A stretch of 64,000 nt of DNA from Rhinocladiella similis (taxonomy: Eukaryota > Ascomycota > Eurotiomycetes > Chaetothyriales > Herpotrichiellaceae): NCBI GenBank assembly GCA_024082115.1, contig JAMRYE010000003.1:3844001-3908000 (forward strand), written 5' to 3'. The notes under the pieces were generated by a model. It ran no database searches and had not been told where the DNA came from. It saw nothing but the letters and a program-made list of their open reading frames with translations. The first letter of the stretch is position 1. Each line of letters opens with the position of its first letter. The position numbers and the translations under genes were made by a program. Positions 44,001 to 54,266 of the stretch are shown here, piece by piece.

Positions 44001-44312
44001 CGTCGGGTTTGGCCCCCCGTAGATTTCACTGAGCGCAGGCGGTAGATGCAGAGTATGTGTTAGGCTTCTCACGCTCAGCCTCGCCTTGCGCAAGATCCTC
44101 TTGAAGCGGGTGAGCGCGACATAGACAGCGTCATTGGCAATGCCGAAGTGGGAAGCGGGATCACCCCAGAGAAAGGGAACAAATATCGAGTACCATTTTC
44201 GCGACACAAGACAGGCCGAACACAGGTCACTCGAGGGTATGTAGGGCGCGATTATCGGCCACGCTTCGCGACTGATTGCGCTTTCGTATGAGGGAGGGAC
44301 ATCAGGCTTCAT
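41079..44312 (-). CDS. Large F-box-like / leucine-rich-repeat protein
   Basis: A single exon of 1077 aa from the ATG at 44312. The N-terminus (about 12-60) resembles an F-box: REAWPIIAPYIPSSDLCSACLVSRKWYSIFVPFLWG. Leucine-rich repeats follow to about residue 370, including LPNLQSLVVTKLPFF, FPSLVYLDLSY, LPDLQVLKLRGVGL and LTHLYISGNRLSVEGL. The middle (about 420-650) is disordered, rich in Pro, Ser and Glu, and an LRR-like block (LLPNLRTLILTDVP) returns near 660. The rest is low complexity with RSxS/SP sites, ending in a conserved-looking block (HWKGEIKVIRNP) up to GNYFEKGYLYP. An SCF substrate-receptor role is inferred from the F-box plus LRR order. I do not recognise a named orthologue. Confidence 0.85.
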   Translation of the reverse strand: MKPDVPPSYESAISREAWPIIAPYIPSSDLCSACLVSRKWYSIFVPFLWGDPASHFGIANDAVYVALTRFKRILRKARLSVRSLTHTLHLPPALSEIYGGPNPTWLRDVLEYLPNLQSLVVTKLPFFDHHSLNALRLTSNGGRSPSGEDDELPTYGLKLLLASSEPNTTSSALARALPRFPSLVYLDLSYTSPARDAAVLAALLWLPDLQVLKLRGVGLKDGEAEVLANAIGMKVRLLDIRDNLLTDMAVRSLMQACFLPSDSSNRGNLNLEDWPVGMAPGPDFFSLDTLRSEELDHELLKQLTKPLTGRLAFEDIPHRGLTHLYISGNRLSVEGLASLLKSERLHILDGGSVDTVKTIARTQSLSSPTGYIDEVRFPGAEKLVPVLAKSASKNLTYLRVDHALVTAKLEGTLDSIKTKASSAVSVESAKSQSLAAELSSEERHIVEAPAPAHYAVELPDNQPIFELDATPAQPRAELIGDVMYFALSPPVGEKPQESSPVVEKQSPIRGEGPFAPEVVNERDHQKENDAEDHGNATESEISDETGTHSTTRSLFSPVSPISNHGTFQPLVPPTGKPKHLPPHLPLIKEPYDTIPESPAAQPDATLSPLPTPTSHRQAQIETLLAKRPVRPSGLQQGSKVNQTAFSTLRSLHPSLLPNLRTLILTDVPTTTSKSSGVLENLKSFIAACADESALSRLLARTDYSLPPGRARHMAELEQARALFALRTIILEMEQPVAKTVDAQRGWQHSRQDITMSKSSTGDMDSENLWSAAANDFSFFGEEGEEHDECGIYEHDPEKYFPTAHFDDKILLTAGDGHEDSGASSPHGSLNQGWGTGTGTLSPFSMNLGGRSAGTIRSPRNLPLGRNRRSSNEPHSRPHSGAGSGTWNPREVMSEMQGGSVSSKFLNGHLQPAHRRRAPPTSHPKQIESDNEPEEEQVDVVTELAAWRRERKKAYEEELARFKSSRAGHSRGPSQNGHTYSNGLNNTRSDSMDGPRGYGYGFDPGAVNAATGAGKPPVSNGSATPHPTANGDVNDIDMKFVEGHWKGEIKVIRNPTPKGRTGIVDMYGNYFEKGYLYP

Positions 44313-45007
44313 GCTGAAGGGCGGTTCGAACAAACAGGAGAAGTCATGTTGGAAGAGGAATGTCGTTAGAGAGGATGGTTGCCCACAAGGCAGAGACGAA
44401 GGAAGGGAAATCTATACCAATACCACTAACAAGACAGCAATGGGCTCGTTGTCAAGACGCAGGCGCAGGACTCGGGAAAGTTGGTGGTGACATTCCACCC
44501 ACCAGTATTCGCGCTTTACGTCGTGCTGCCTACTTGTACGAAGCCATCCGAGTTCACGTGCCACGTTTTCTAGAAGGCGGCCACTGCAACCACAGCCAAG
44601 AGCTGCAACGAAAATGACATCCTTCCTTTCTCCAATTCTATGTCATCTGGATGCTCTCAAGGCTGACTCTTGCCAATCCTTGCCTTGGCCACAGACCACT
44701 AGGCTTGTGCAGGGCCTGGATGTACACGAATAGTGCTCATAATTGGTAGCTCAAACAACTACATCCGCCAGTGGACGGCTACACGGCACACGGGCGCAGG
44801 AGTAATGTTTTCAATAGAGTGGGATGAATAGCTTCAATTATAGTCGTCCCTCAGAGCCATGATTTTTCCACTTTCATCAAAAAACTGTGGCATGGCCAAG
44901 GGAAGTCGCTCAGGAAACGCCGACTGTACAATGTAGAACCCTGCTAAGAACCATTCCATAGCCATAAGGGGCCCGGGTATCCAGACCACCCTCCCTCGTC
45001 TCGTTGT
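44313..45007. other. Intergenic region
   Basis: Promoter of the F-box/LRR gene and 3' flank of the metacaspase gene, both minus. No gene, RNA or repeat is supported. Confidence 0.4.
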
Positions 45008-46536
45008 TCACATCATATACAATAAATCCGTGTCTGGTTTTTCTGGTCAGAGGTTGGCTCAAGTGTTGAATCAAGGAGGAACTTACTTAGGGGGTGAGAG
45101 CAGCTGAGCTGCGGCTTTTGAGTGTATCTGGAAGCCAATTCATCTCGAATGCTGTTCAAGAGCTGAACGTAACTCTGGTGTGGGTTTTTCTTCAGCGCCG
45201 TCACGAACGCCCAGCTCATTGCGCCAGTGGCTTCTCCTGCAATGTTGGCGTCCTGGCTAGTTTGAGAGTCTTTGCTGCCTGACCACATGATCACATCCGC
45301 GGGACTCGTCTTGGTCTGCTTGTTGCGTTCATTAATCGCGTTACCAGTAGTAGCCTTCTTGAACAAGCCCATAGCCGTAGAAGCCATACCGCCCATGTCT
45401 CCACGAGCATAGGACGAGACGATCGACAACAGGCCCTGGCCCGCTTCCTTGGCCAAATTGGGTTCCTTGAGGACACCTTGGGTGGAGTAGATATATGGCA
45501 GGTCGAGTGCTGAGCCTGAGTGGCAAGAATCGAAGATTGCCGTCAGCCTCACCCCGGGAGGCAGCGACTTGACCATGATGCGGTGCATCTCATCATCCAC
45601 AATGTGACCCGCGTTCCGGAAATCGACAGGGTATATTACTTCGTCATAACCATCTTCTTCGTCTCCATCAAGATCTGGCGTCTGACCGCCGTGGCCACTG
45701 TAATGGAAGAATAATGAGTCGTTGGGTCGTGCATCTTTGACCAGCCAGTGCATGGCTCGAAGTATGTTGGCTTTTGTCGGTTGTGACATTGGGTTCTGCT
45801 GGTCGTCCGTGAGGATCACCATGTCCTCTCTGGCATAGCCGAAATTCTGATTGAGATAGGTCGACATGTTCTTCACATCATTGATGCAACCTCTCAGCTG
45901 CCCTCTCTGACCAAAATAATTTATACCTATCAGTAACGCCTTCCGCTTTCCTGTACAATTTGAGTATTGGAATGAATATCCTGCAGGCGCTCCGGCTCCA
46001 AACTGCTGGGGAGCAGTAGGCGGAGGTCTTGGGCCGCCAGAGCCTTGTGACTGGTTGTTATTGTGGGAGGAGGGCATGCCAGGTCGGGGTCCTGGGTAGC
46101 CGGAGGGTTGAGGCGGTGGACTGGCGTATCCTCCATATCCGCCCTGGGAGGGAGGAGGGGGGTTCTACTACGCATCAGATAGTTGCATTTCCACGAAGGA
46201 GGATTGGACGTACGCTATAGCCATACGGCGCTACATTTGGAGGAGGTTGGCTGTACTGAGGAGCGCCGTAACCTTGAGGCGGGTACGGTTGGGACGTCTG
46301 CGGAGGGGGATATGGCTGTTGACCACCGTAGCCTTGGTTGTATCCTTGAGGCGGGTATGGCGATGGTGAGTGCGATGGAGGGTATCCGCCGTAGTTGTTA
46401 TGTTGCTGAGCCTGCGCACAATCAGTGAGCCATCATTCTTTGCCTGCGTCGGAGCAGTCGGTGTAGCTGCCCTAGTTGCAGACTTTGAAGGTGTCAGACT
46501 TACGCCGTAGCCGCCCTGTCCAGGGAACCAAGACAT
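45008..46536 (-). CDS. Metacaspase (type I, CasA/Mca1-like)
   Basis: Four exons (46536-46504, 46411-46214, 46164-45087, 45033-45008) give 444 aa. The prodomain (about 1-145) is Gln/Pro/Gly/Tyr-rich with repeated YPPQGY-like units, as in yeast Mca1. The peptidase C14 core has the catalytic His in FFHYSGHGG (H235) and Cys in DSCHSGS (C291), and the Asp-rich calcium-binding loop DLDGDEEDGYDE. The tiny last exon (26 nt) restores the conserved C-terminus HPLNTDLLYMM; without splicing the frame reads through to an unrelated tail. Type I metacaspases cleave after Arg/Lys, are calcium-dependent, and act in protein quality control and stress-linked death in the cytosol. The introns are 92, 49 and 53 nt. 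Confidence 0.93.
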
Positions 46537-48540
46537 TGCGCGAGGGAGGACAGGCAAGAGGTTATCACAGGTATATGGATCGACCGCGAGATTTTCAAGA
46601 AGCAGGACAATGTTGGATCAGAAAGGATAGGTAGCGTCGTCGAGGATGCTCCTTGGTATTCGTAAGATGAAGTGGGCGGGCAGTCAGTCGTAGGGATCTG
46701 GGCTGAAATGGGGAATTTTAGGTCAAGGTTCCAGGGTTCGATGTGGAGTACGGGCAGGACTGGCGGGAGTCTCTGTGCCGATACGCGACTGTTCGAAAGG
46801 AGAATCCCTTTGAGAGAGGTGGCGAGGGTGTTACATGTATGGATGACTCGAGAGGACAGAAAGGAATGGAATCTGAGGCCAATAAACAGACGACCGCGAC
46901 TGCGCCTACTGATGTTGCTGTTGTTGTTATAGAACATGAGGGAAAGTGGCCGCTTACGAAACCTGACGTGCTTTCCTGGCGTCAAACCTCCACCGTCCAG
47001 CTCGCATGTACAGTATCTCTCTGTCCCCTCCTCTGTCAACCTGTCTCGGTCGATTTTCACGGGTCTTTTTGTTCTCGGCTAGCTGCCATCTCCTTTCGCT
47101 TGCCACCGGATGGGCACGTCCTCCGCCTCCAAGTTCCAGCCTCACTAGCCCTACGACTAATGCTCGAAATGAAGCGCCTCTACCAGCGAACGATAGTGCT
47201 CTTCCCGGCACTCTAGATCAAAGTTGTCGTTCTCGAACGAGATGCAGCATCCCATCCTAGCTGGCTATACACTCCAAATGCAGTAGTAGGAATTACAACG
47301 CTGCTGAACCCCAGTATGCATCATACAGCACCACAGTTGCAAAGACCCAAAGACCGGTCCTTCCTGGGAGTTCCAAGCTGAATACGGAGTCTGACGTCTT
47401 CTCCTTCTAGCCACACCACTGTCAGTGCTGAGGAGTGAGGGATCCACGTGGCATATAGCAATCTGCCTTCGAACAACCCTGCATTCATCGCCCGCTCTAC
47501 CAAACACATGGGCACATACCGTTAAACTGCATACAGACTGGGACGCCAGTAGTGACAGCTTGCTTCATGCAAGATCCAGCTACGCCACAAGTCTTCGCCA
47601 GCGAAGCGACATAGACGATTGGCTGTCCTGGAAAATGATGTCTGCGAAAACACTCGATTGGTTCAGCTTGCTGCAATGTCTGTCCTTTAATCCTTTCGCA
47701 TACGATGTCCTTCCTGTTACAGAATCCCAGTTGCGTTACCTCCCAATTCCACTGACATAACCGAGAAGTAAGCAAGGACGACTGGGCCGTATACAGCAAG
47801 TCCAGCCCTTACCGAAAGTCATAACCCTGTGGCCTGGATATGCTCTGATAAGGGCTGTTCACAAGGCGGTGTCTACATCGTACCCCAGATTTGCTCACCT
47901 AAGTACACGAGGTTGTTGAGATGATGTCGTGGTTACATTGATCCATGCTTACACATGCATATAAGCTAAACACCGCGAGTGTATAGTGGCTGTGATCACA
48001 AGAGGATAACTATTTACGGAGAATGACACCCAGTCTTGAACATATTTACCATTCACCAATTGCTTGGTTGTCGGGCTATTTCGACATCCTGTGGGAACCA
48101 TCTCGACAAGAACTCCGTCTCTTTGCCGGAGTCGAGTTCCTAGAAGTGAGGAGCCCTATTGATATTGTCCTGAGCTGAATACACTTGAGCCAGAACTAAA
48201 CATGATGTGCATGTCTATGCATCCAGAGTCTCATGACATAGCATTCTCTGGGAGACCTGGCGTCGTCCAGCTCCAGCGTCTCACTCCAAAAAAACCATCA
48301 ACGTTCACATTCATTCTGAATTCTATCAATCGAAGTGCCAGCAGACGTTGTGGTATCACTGATCTCATGTCATATCATCCTGTGCGCCATGGGCCCTTTT
48401 CGATAGGGGCTGCAGATGCTCGCTAACCGAAGCAAGAAGCCAGTATGACCACTTTTTGTTTTTGGCGTATTCTACATGGGTGGGGAGGAAGATCCCACGC
48501 GCTCAAGCCTTTCTTCTTGTTCACCGTCTGATCATCTCGC
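46537..48540. other. Long intergenic region
   Basis: The 2 kb between CCT7 and the metacaspase gene (both minus) show only short, overlapping frames without domains. A purine-rich/pyrimidine-rich leader near 46560-46930 probably belongs to the metacaspase 5' UTR. An unannotated noncoding RNA or a small gene cannot be excluded. Confidence 0.4.
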
Positions 48541-50350
48541 TCACCGTCTCGGCATACCCCTTCCTCTGCCCCTGAGGGCTCTTTGGGCTGCTCCAGGAGG
48601 TAATCCTCGTCCTGGCGCCTGGGGTTGTTGACTCTCCTCGTTCTTGATGGTCTCGTCAACACTCAATATCAGGCAAGCAGCCTCGACAGCTGCACTGAGC
48701 GCGTTGACCTTGACCAGAGCCGGCTCCCACACGAAGGCATCCATATTGTTCCGCACACCTTCGTGGTCAAAGTCGACACCAGCCCAGGTGTTTCCTTTGC
48801 GGTGCTCGACACGTAATCTGTTCAGGATATCTGTAGCATCAAAGCCAGCATTGTCGCAGAGTTGTCGTGGGATTATTTCGAGGGCCTTTGCGAATGCCTT
48901 GACCACGGCCTGTTGCTTGTGGGGGACGTTTTTGTCTGCGTATCTGTGCAGATACCCCGAAACTTCCATCTCTGTAGCGCCACCACCAGCAACGATGGTG
49001 TTGTTCTTGATAGCACGCTTGACGATCATGATTGCGTCGTGAAGACTTCGCTCCACTTCGGCGATAAACTGCTCTGCTCCACCTCGTAGAACAAGCGTGC
49101 AGGTCTTTGCCTCTGGACACTCGCTGAACATATTATAACGTTCTCCGCCGATCTGACGCTCCTCGAACTTGCCACAGGTGCCCAAGTGGGAAGGAAGAAT
49201 GTCGCTACAAGTACTTTGTATCGTGGCGCCTGTGGCCTGACACACCCGCTCGAGGTCATCTGCGGCGACTCGTCCAGCGCAGAAGATATCTCTGTCTGCA
49301 AAGTACTGAGTCGCAAGATCGCCAATGGGCAATTTACTCAGCACGACCTTTGCGCCGGTCTTGTATAACGCCTCCATCTTGTTGTAAATGATCTGCCATT
49401 CAGCGTCGACGATTGCTTGGTACTCGGAGACTTGTTCCACCCTGACTTCTGCATTGTCCTTTTCGGCCTTCAATTCGAGTTCGACATTTAGACACACGAT
49501 TTTAGGTTTCGTAAAGGATTTTGGCTGTTGCTCGAAACCAGCGTAGGAAAATGTTTTTTTAAACGCCACGCCGTCCACGAACAAGGAGTCTTCCAGCGCA
49601 CCACCGGTGATCTTCTTGATACCGATGAGTTTCTCGTTCAGGTCTTCTTGGTCGAGTGACAGGACGGCATCCACAACCACTAGAAGCGCGCACACTTGTT
49701 AGTATACTGACCCAGGCCTAACTAAATAAGAACCTCATGGCTGTAACGTACTTTTCGTAAAGAAGTCGGCATTCCGATGAATGAGCTTACTGCTCATTGC
49801 TGTGGCTGCCAGCTTGCGCAGTGTTTCTCTCTTGTTCCCCTCCGTAGTGCCCACGGCGATCTCTTTGACCTTGTTGATGGCCATGGCGCTGGCCCTCCTC
49901 AGACCCTTGATGATAGTCTGTGTGCTCACGCCCTGCTCCACGAGCTCTTTGACTTCCTTGAGGATCTCGCCGGCCAGGACGACCACGGACGTCGTGCCAT
50001 CGCCGACTTCTGCGTCCTGCGACCGCGCAATGTCCGTCAGTATCCGTGCCGCAGGGTGGACTATGTCGAGGAGTTTCATGACCGTCGCGCCGTCGTTGGT
50101 GATGGTCTGTCGGCCATTGCCGTCGACGAGGAGGAGATCGCCGCCATAAGGGCCCAGCGTAGATTTCACTGTGCTTTGTACCGCGAGACAGGCATTGATA
50201 TTTGAGATTATCTGGCCCTTGCCTTGGGACTGGTCGGTGCCTGTGTGTGGGCCGCAGGTTAGTAAAGTACGTTTGCAGTCGAAGCGTAACGGGAAGCGTA
50301 CCTTCTTTGAGAACGATGATAGTAGGTGTTTGTCCGCCAAATGCTGCCAT
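48541..50350 (-). CDS. cct7: T-complex protein 1 (CCT) chaperonin subunit eta, CCT7
   Basis: Three exons (50350-50302, 50240-49752, 49679-48541) give 558 aa. Group II chaperonin signatures are LGPYGGDLLLVD, TNDGATVMKLLDIVHPAA, the ATP-binding VGDGTTSVVVLAG (GDGTTS 96-101), and IVAGGGATEMEVS in the second equatorial part. The eta assignment rests on KMVVDAVLSLDQEDLNEKLI and the Gly/Arg-rich tail ending RGRGRGMPRR. CCT7 is one of eight subunits of the cytosolic ring that folds actin and tubulin, fed by prefoldin. The introns are 61 and 72 nt, both with standard borders. Confidence 0.95.
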
Positions 50351-50902
50351 CTTGTCTCGCACTTGGATTCCGCTGACTATCTAGTACCGGGGTTTGGGAA
50401 GACTGGTGTTGTAGTGGGGGGTCGTTCACACCTGTTCCTCTCAAGAACTTTTTTGGTCCCTGGCATCAAACGCAGTTTCGAACTAAGGCGGGCTATGCTT
50501 GGCAGCATCTTTTACGGCGGAGCATTTTGTTCGTCAGCAGCACAGGAGTTGACACGGCTCAGCTACATACATGTAAGGAGGTATTTAGGTATACATTCAT
50601 GGGCTACCTAAGGTTGTCACAGAACAATTATGAACGATCCCAAGTAGGTCGCAGCGAGTCATTTCCGCAAAGCAATCTAACGAAGGGGGACGAAGTCTTA
50701 GTTCTTAGACTTGGGACGTTACGTGGCCTGGGCCGAGGATTGCAATCAGGGAGGTACAGCCTTCTTCAATCGACCCATTCTCTCCTAACCTAGATTCCTG
50801 AAGTACCAAGGACCGTACATGCCCTGACCAACACGGTCGATGGCATCCTTGATGACTAGCCAGATACAAAGTGTGGCATCAACGTCTCCATATACAACAC
50901 AA
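50351..50902. other. Intergenic region
   Basis: Promoter of cct7 and 3' flank of the MFS transporter gene, both minus. Nothing coding or repetitive is supported. Confidence 0.4.
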
Positions 50903-53161
50903 TCAGTATTGTTTGGCAATGAAATGCTCATACTTTCCTGCCATCCTGACACGCCAAGTCCGTCCCCAGATCACAAAAGGAACAGAGGTCAAAGCTACGG
51001 CGATGGACAAACATCCCAAAAGGACAAACATATTGTACACTCCCATACCGTTCATCCAAGGTGTGATAGCGAAGACGAGACCCGTGGAAATGACGTTTCG
51101 AACGAACACCACACCCGTGAGAGCGTCACCAAGAATCTAGAAATGACGAAAGACACGCGTCAGCGCACGATTGCCTCTTGTTTGCAAGAGGAAAAAGAAA
51201 ACAGCAAGGACGGGAGACACTCACATATTGGTAACAATCCTGGCAGTAAGTCAAAGCCATGTCGCCGCAGCCGCCTATTGCTGCGCCAATGAACCCGGCT
51301 CCGACAGCGTTGATGCCCCATGGCATACCCTACATGGTGTCCGAGTCAGTCTCTCATCTCATCATGCCTTGTCTTTATTTTGGTTGTTTGGCAATCATGC
51401 AAGTAAGGGAGGTTCCATTACATACCTTGGCGATCGTCAAGCCATACAACTGCGAAAAACGACTTGGTCAGAAGGGGTCCCACAGCATATGTCATCGGGA
51501 TCGGGGATCTGTCTACTCACGAAAAGGCCCAGGGGCATACAGAACCCGGGGATCAAAAAGAGCCAGAGCCGAGTTTCAGGCTCATAGATACCTCCACGTC
51601 TTTTGGCAACTTGAACGATGAACCAATCGTTGATCGGACCGCCGAAGATAGATCCCAAGATGGCGCCAATTGCTGGAGGAAGATTCTACTACCTGTAAGG
51701 GTACTTCGTCGGAAAGAGGGATTCCCAACTTACCATGTTTCCAATACCAATTGGTGTAAAGTTGTACGGTGGAGCTGGGTAAAGAGTGGCCTGCGTGACC
51801 GCGAGGATGGCCAGCATGGCGATGAGGAAACCATACTGGAGTGCACAGAAAGCCACAGCTGGGAAAGTACAGAGCATTTGGAATGGCTATATGACAACAA
51901 CATACACCGTCAGCATGAGATCCTCAAGCCACAACAGGGACAAAGTGATTTTAATTTACCTGCAAGAAATGCATCCAGTAGCTCCGGTTACCAGTAGTGA
52001 GCGCTTTCTCGGTTGACCACAGCCGATGACGCTTCAGGTACGAGTCCATTGGGATGGCGGTGTCGATCTCGACCACGCGTCGGCGCTGATTGTTCGCGGC
52101 CTCTGTTGCGTCGATAGGATTCGACTCCAACCTGTCCTTGGAAATGCTGCTCACTTTGGCGAGGTCATTCTGTTGGTCCTGGTACGTTGCTGAAACAACC
52201 TCGTGGCCCTCTACGACTCTAGGTATGTACTTGCTTTCCTCGAGGAAGAAGACCATGAACACAGTCACGACCGCCATGAAAATACTGCAGTACCAGAATA
52301 CCCATCTCCAGCTCTGGTTGACCGCCACGTAACCCGCCGCCACGGGACCAAGATAGTTCCCCGAGGTAACGAGCAAGAGGTACACGGCGTTCATGGTGGC
52401 GCGTTGGTGAACAAAGAAAAGGTCGGCGATCTGTGAGACAATCAGCTTGCATGTTCCGTCGTAATCATCAGAAGAGTCGGACATACTGTGACCTGAAAGA
52501 TAGCCTCGTTCACTGCGCCAGCAAAGCCAGAGAGGGCATTGGTGCCAAACATGTCGCCGACCGTCTTCATCTTGGCTTGCCAGACCGCAGAGGCGAGCAT
52601 TATCAGCGCGGTAACGAGGTACACCGGGCGTCTTCCAAATCGAAGAGCGAGTGGGATGAAGAAAATGCACCCCACGGACAACGTGGCCATGTTGGTCGCG
52701 TATGAGTCGTTTAGGACAGCATAGCTTATTCCGAGCTCGGTGTTGAAATCTTGCCAGAGGGGAACTGCGACACAGAGGCTTTGTTGGCCAAGAGGCCATT
52801 GTGTCAGTATGTTCAGACTGATGTCCAGAGATCAAGAATCGAAACTCACATGGCGAACACCATCAGTGCATAGAAGCAAAGGATAGTCATGTGCACTGTT
52901 TTGCGCCACTTGCTCCTTTTCGACAGGGTTAGTATTGGGGAGGGCTGGATGTTTGTAGATTAGACTTGCCAGTTCTATAAGCAGCATCACAATTAGTATT
53001 GGTATTCGCGCCCCCAAAGACTGGTTGAGGCAAGGATCAATACGTACCAGAGGTTGATTAGGGTCCGCATTCGGCTGGGGAGCAAGCAGAATCTTGGATC
53101 CAGCTAGATCCTCGATACGCTGCGTCCCCGGAGGGAGTGTTTGGTTGTTGTTCAAGGTCAT
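50903..53161 (-). CDS. MFS transporter, DHA1-like, nine exons
   Basis: Nine exons (53161-53048, 52908-52850, 52778-52487, 52430-51960, 51886-51734, 51685-51521, 51449-51426, 51329-51225, 51136-50903) give 538 aa with frame kept throughout. A hydrophilic N-terminus precedes twelve predicted membrane helices; the loop 2-3 motif A is recognisable as LALRFGRRPVYL, and helix 4-5 carries LLLVTSGNYLGPVAAGYV. The long central cytoplasmic loop (about 240-300) is charged. The family is fungal DHA1-type proton-coupled transporters, which move drugs, polyamines or metabolites across the plasma membrane. Exon 7 is a 24-nt microexon (LYGLTIAK). Intron 1's acceptor (GCAAG, 52909) is the least sure border. 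It neighbours an oxidoreductase, an amidase and a Zn2Cys6 gene, suggesting uptake of their substrate, which is inference. Confidence 0.88.
51426..51449 (-). other. 24-nt microexon of the MFS transporter
   Basis: The exon lies between an acceptor (TTTTTCGCAG) and a donor (GTATGT) and adds eight residues that join the preceding and following membrane segments in frame. Skipping it would delete eight residues without a frame change. Confidence 0.75.
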
Positions 53162-54266
53162 TTTGAGGAGGAGCAGCCCAGAACAACCGGCTGAACTGTG
53201 TGAGGAGTAGGAAGGCCGGGGGAAGGATAGATGGGAAGGGAGGGTTTTCGTTCGAAGGGTTGGAAAAGGAGGAGGAGGAGGTGCTGAAGGCTTTGGCAAG
53301 TCCTGAGGGAGGAGGACAGGAGGAGGACAGGAGGAGGACAGGAGGAGGAGAGATATATCAAGCTTTTCTTCAAGAGTGCTCTCGATGCTTTGACTGGAGA
53401 GACAGACGTTCCTCAACCTGCCGGCAATCACTGGGGTCAGGTAGGTAAGTATGTACCAAGTAAGGCAGTGATATGCTATGCCTTTGCCCAGTCTCGAATT
53501 CTCGTTGTCAATGGCCGTTTGACATTATCTTGGGATTTGCCACGAGAGCCAACCCTGTCCATTCGAGATACGAAACTAGCCGGCTGTTGGCATAGACAGC
53601 GTTTGCCGAACGAGATTGGGCGCTTGCGGTACTCGTACGTGTATTGTACTCGTGCTACCGGTGCGTGTGAATGCGGAGAAGGCCAGGTCGAACTTTGGTG
53701 ATCGGCTTTCTGGAGCCAGCTAGCTAGCTAGATATTGAACACAGGTAGATATCACATATGTACTGTACTGTATGGTCTCGGTATGGCCTGTTGTTCTAGG
53801 TGCGAGATGAGCAGAGGAGAGACCAATAGACGCACTTTGCGCCGCAAGGAGCCTTGTCTTTGATAAGCCCTGGTGACCCAGAGTCAGTCAGGGTCAACCT
53901 TCCAATTCAGGCATGGCGCAGACTGAGTATCCACTAAAGACCGTCTAGCTATCTGTAGGCGGGGGTGCATACGAGAATGCGTACACACATACACAAAAGC
54001 TTACAGTAGATAGGCGAACTGCAACTACCTACCTCCGGACTAACTACTGTGGTTTTGGATGCACAGATCGGGGGCTTATGTCTTGGACCGTCAAAGAAGC
54101 AATGCGCAGGTATTCCTTACAACAGGAGGCTGACGAGAGACCCGATCTTTCAACTGCCGAAGGGAACAAGACAAATTACCGTTCATATTTGTACACGAGA
54201 TTTTGTGTGAAGTCTATCTCTCAGTAAACCTCCTTCTCTTCCCCCATCTTTCCGAGGATGCCTGGC
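53162..54266. promoter_or_regulatory. Upstream region of the MFS gene, with minisatellite
   Basis: The left end is the MFS promoter and leader, which on the transcribed strand is very CT-rich because of an 11-nt minisatellite (53309-53350). The right end is the 3' flank of the FAD oxidoreductase gene. No gene is supported in between. Confidence 0.5.
53309..53350. repeat. Minisatellite, GAGGAGGACAG x 3 plus a partial copy
   Basis: Three perfect 11-nt copies plus nine bases of a fourth. It lies about 150-190 nt upstream of the MFS start, on the template side giving a pyrimidine tract in the leader. Purine/pyrimidine asymmetry of this kind can influence promoter chromatin or translation; the effect is unknown. 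Confidence 0.85.
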
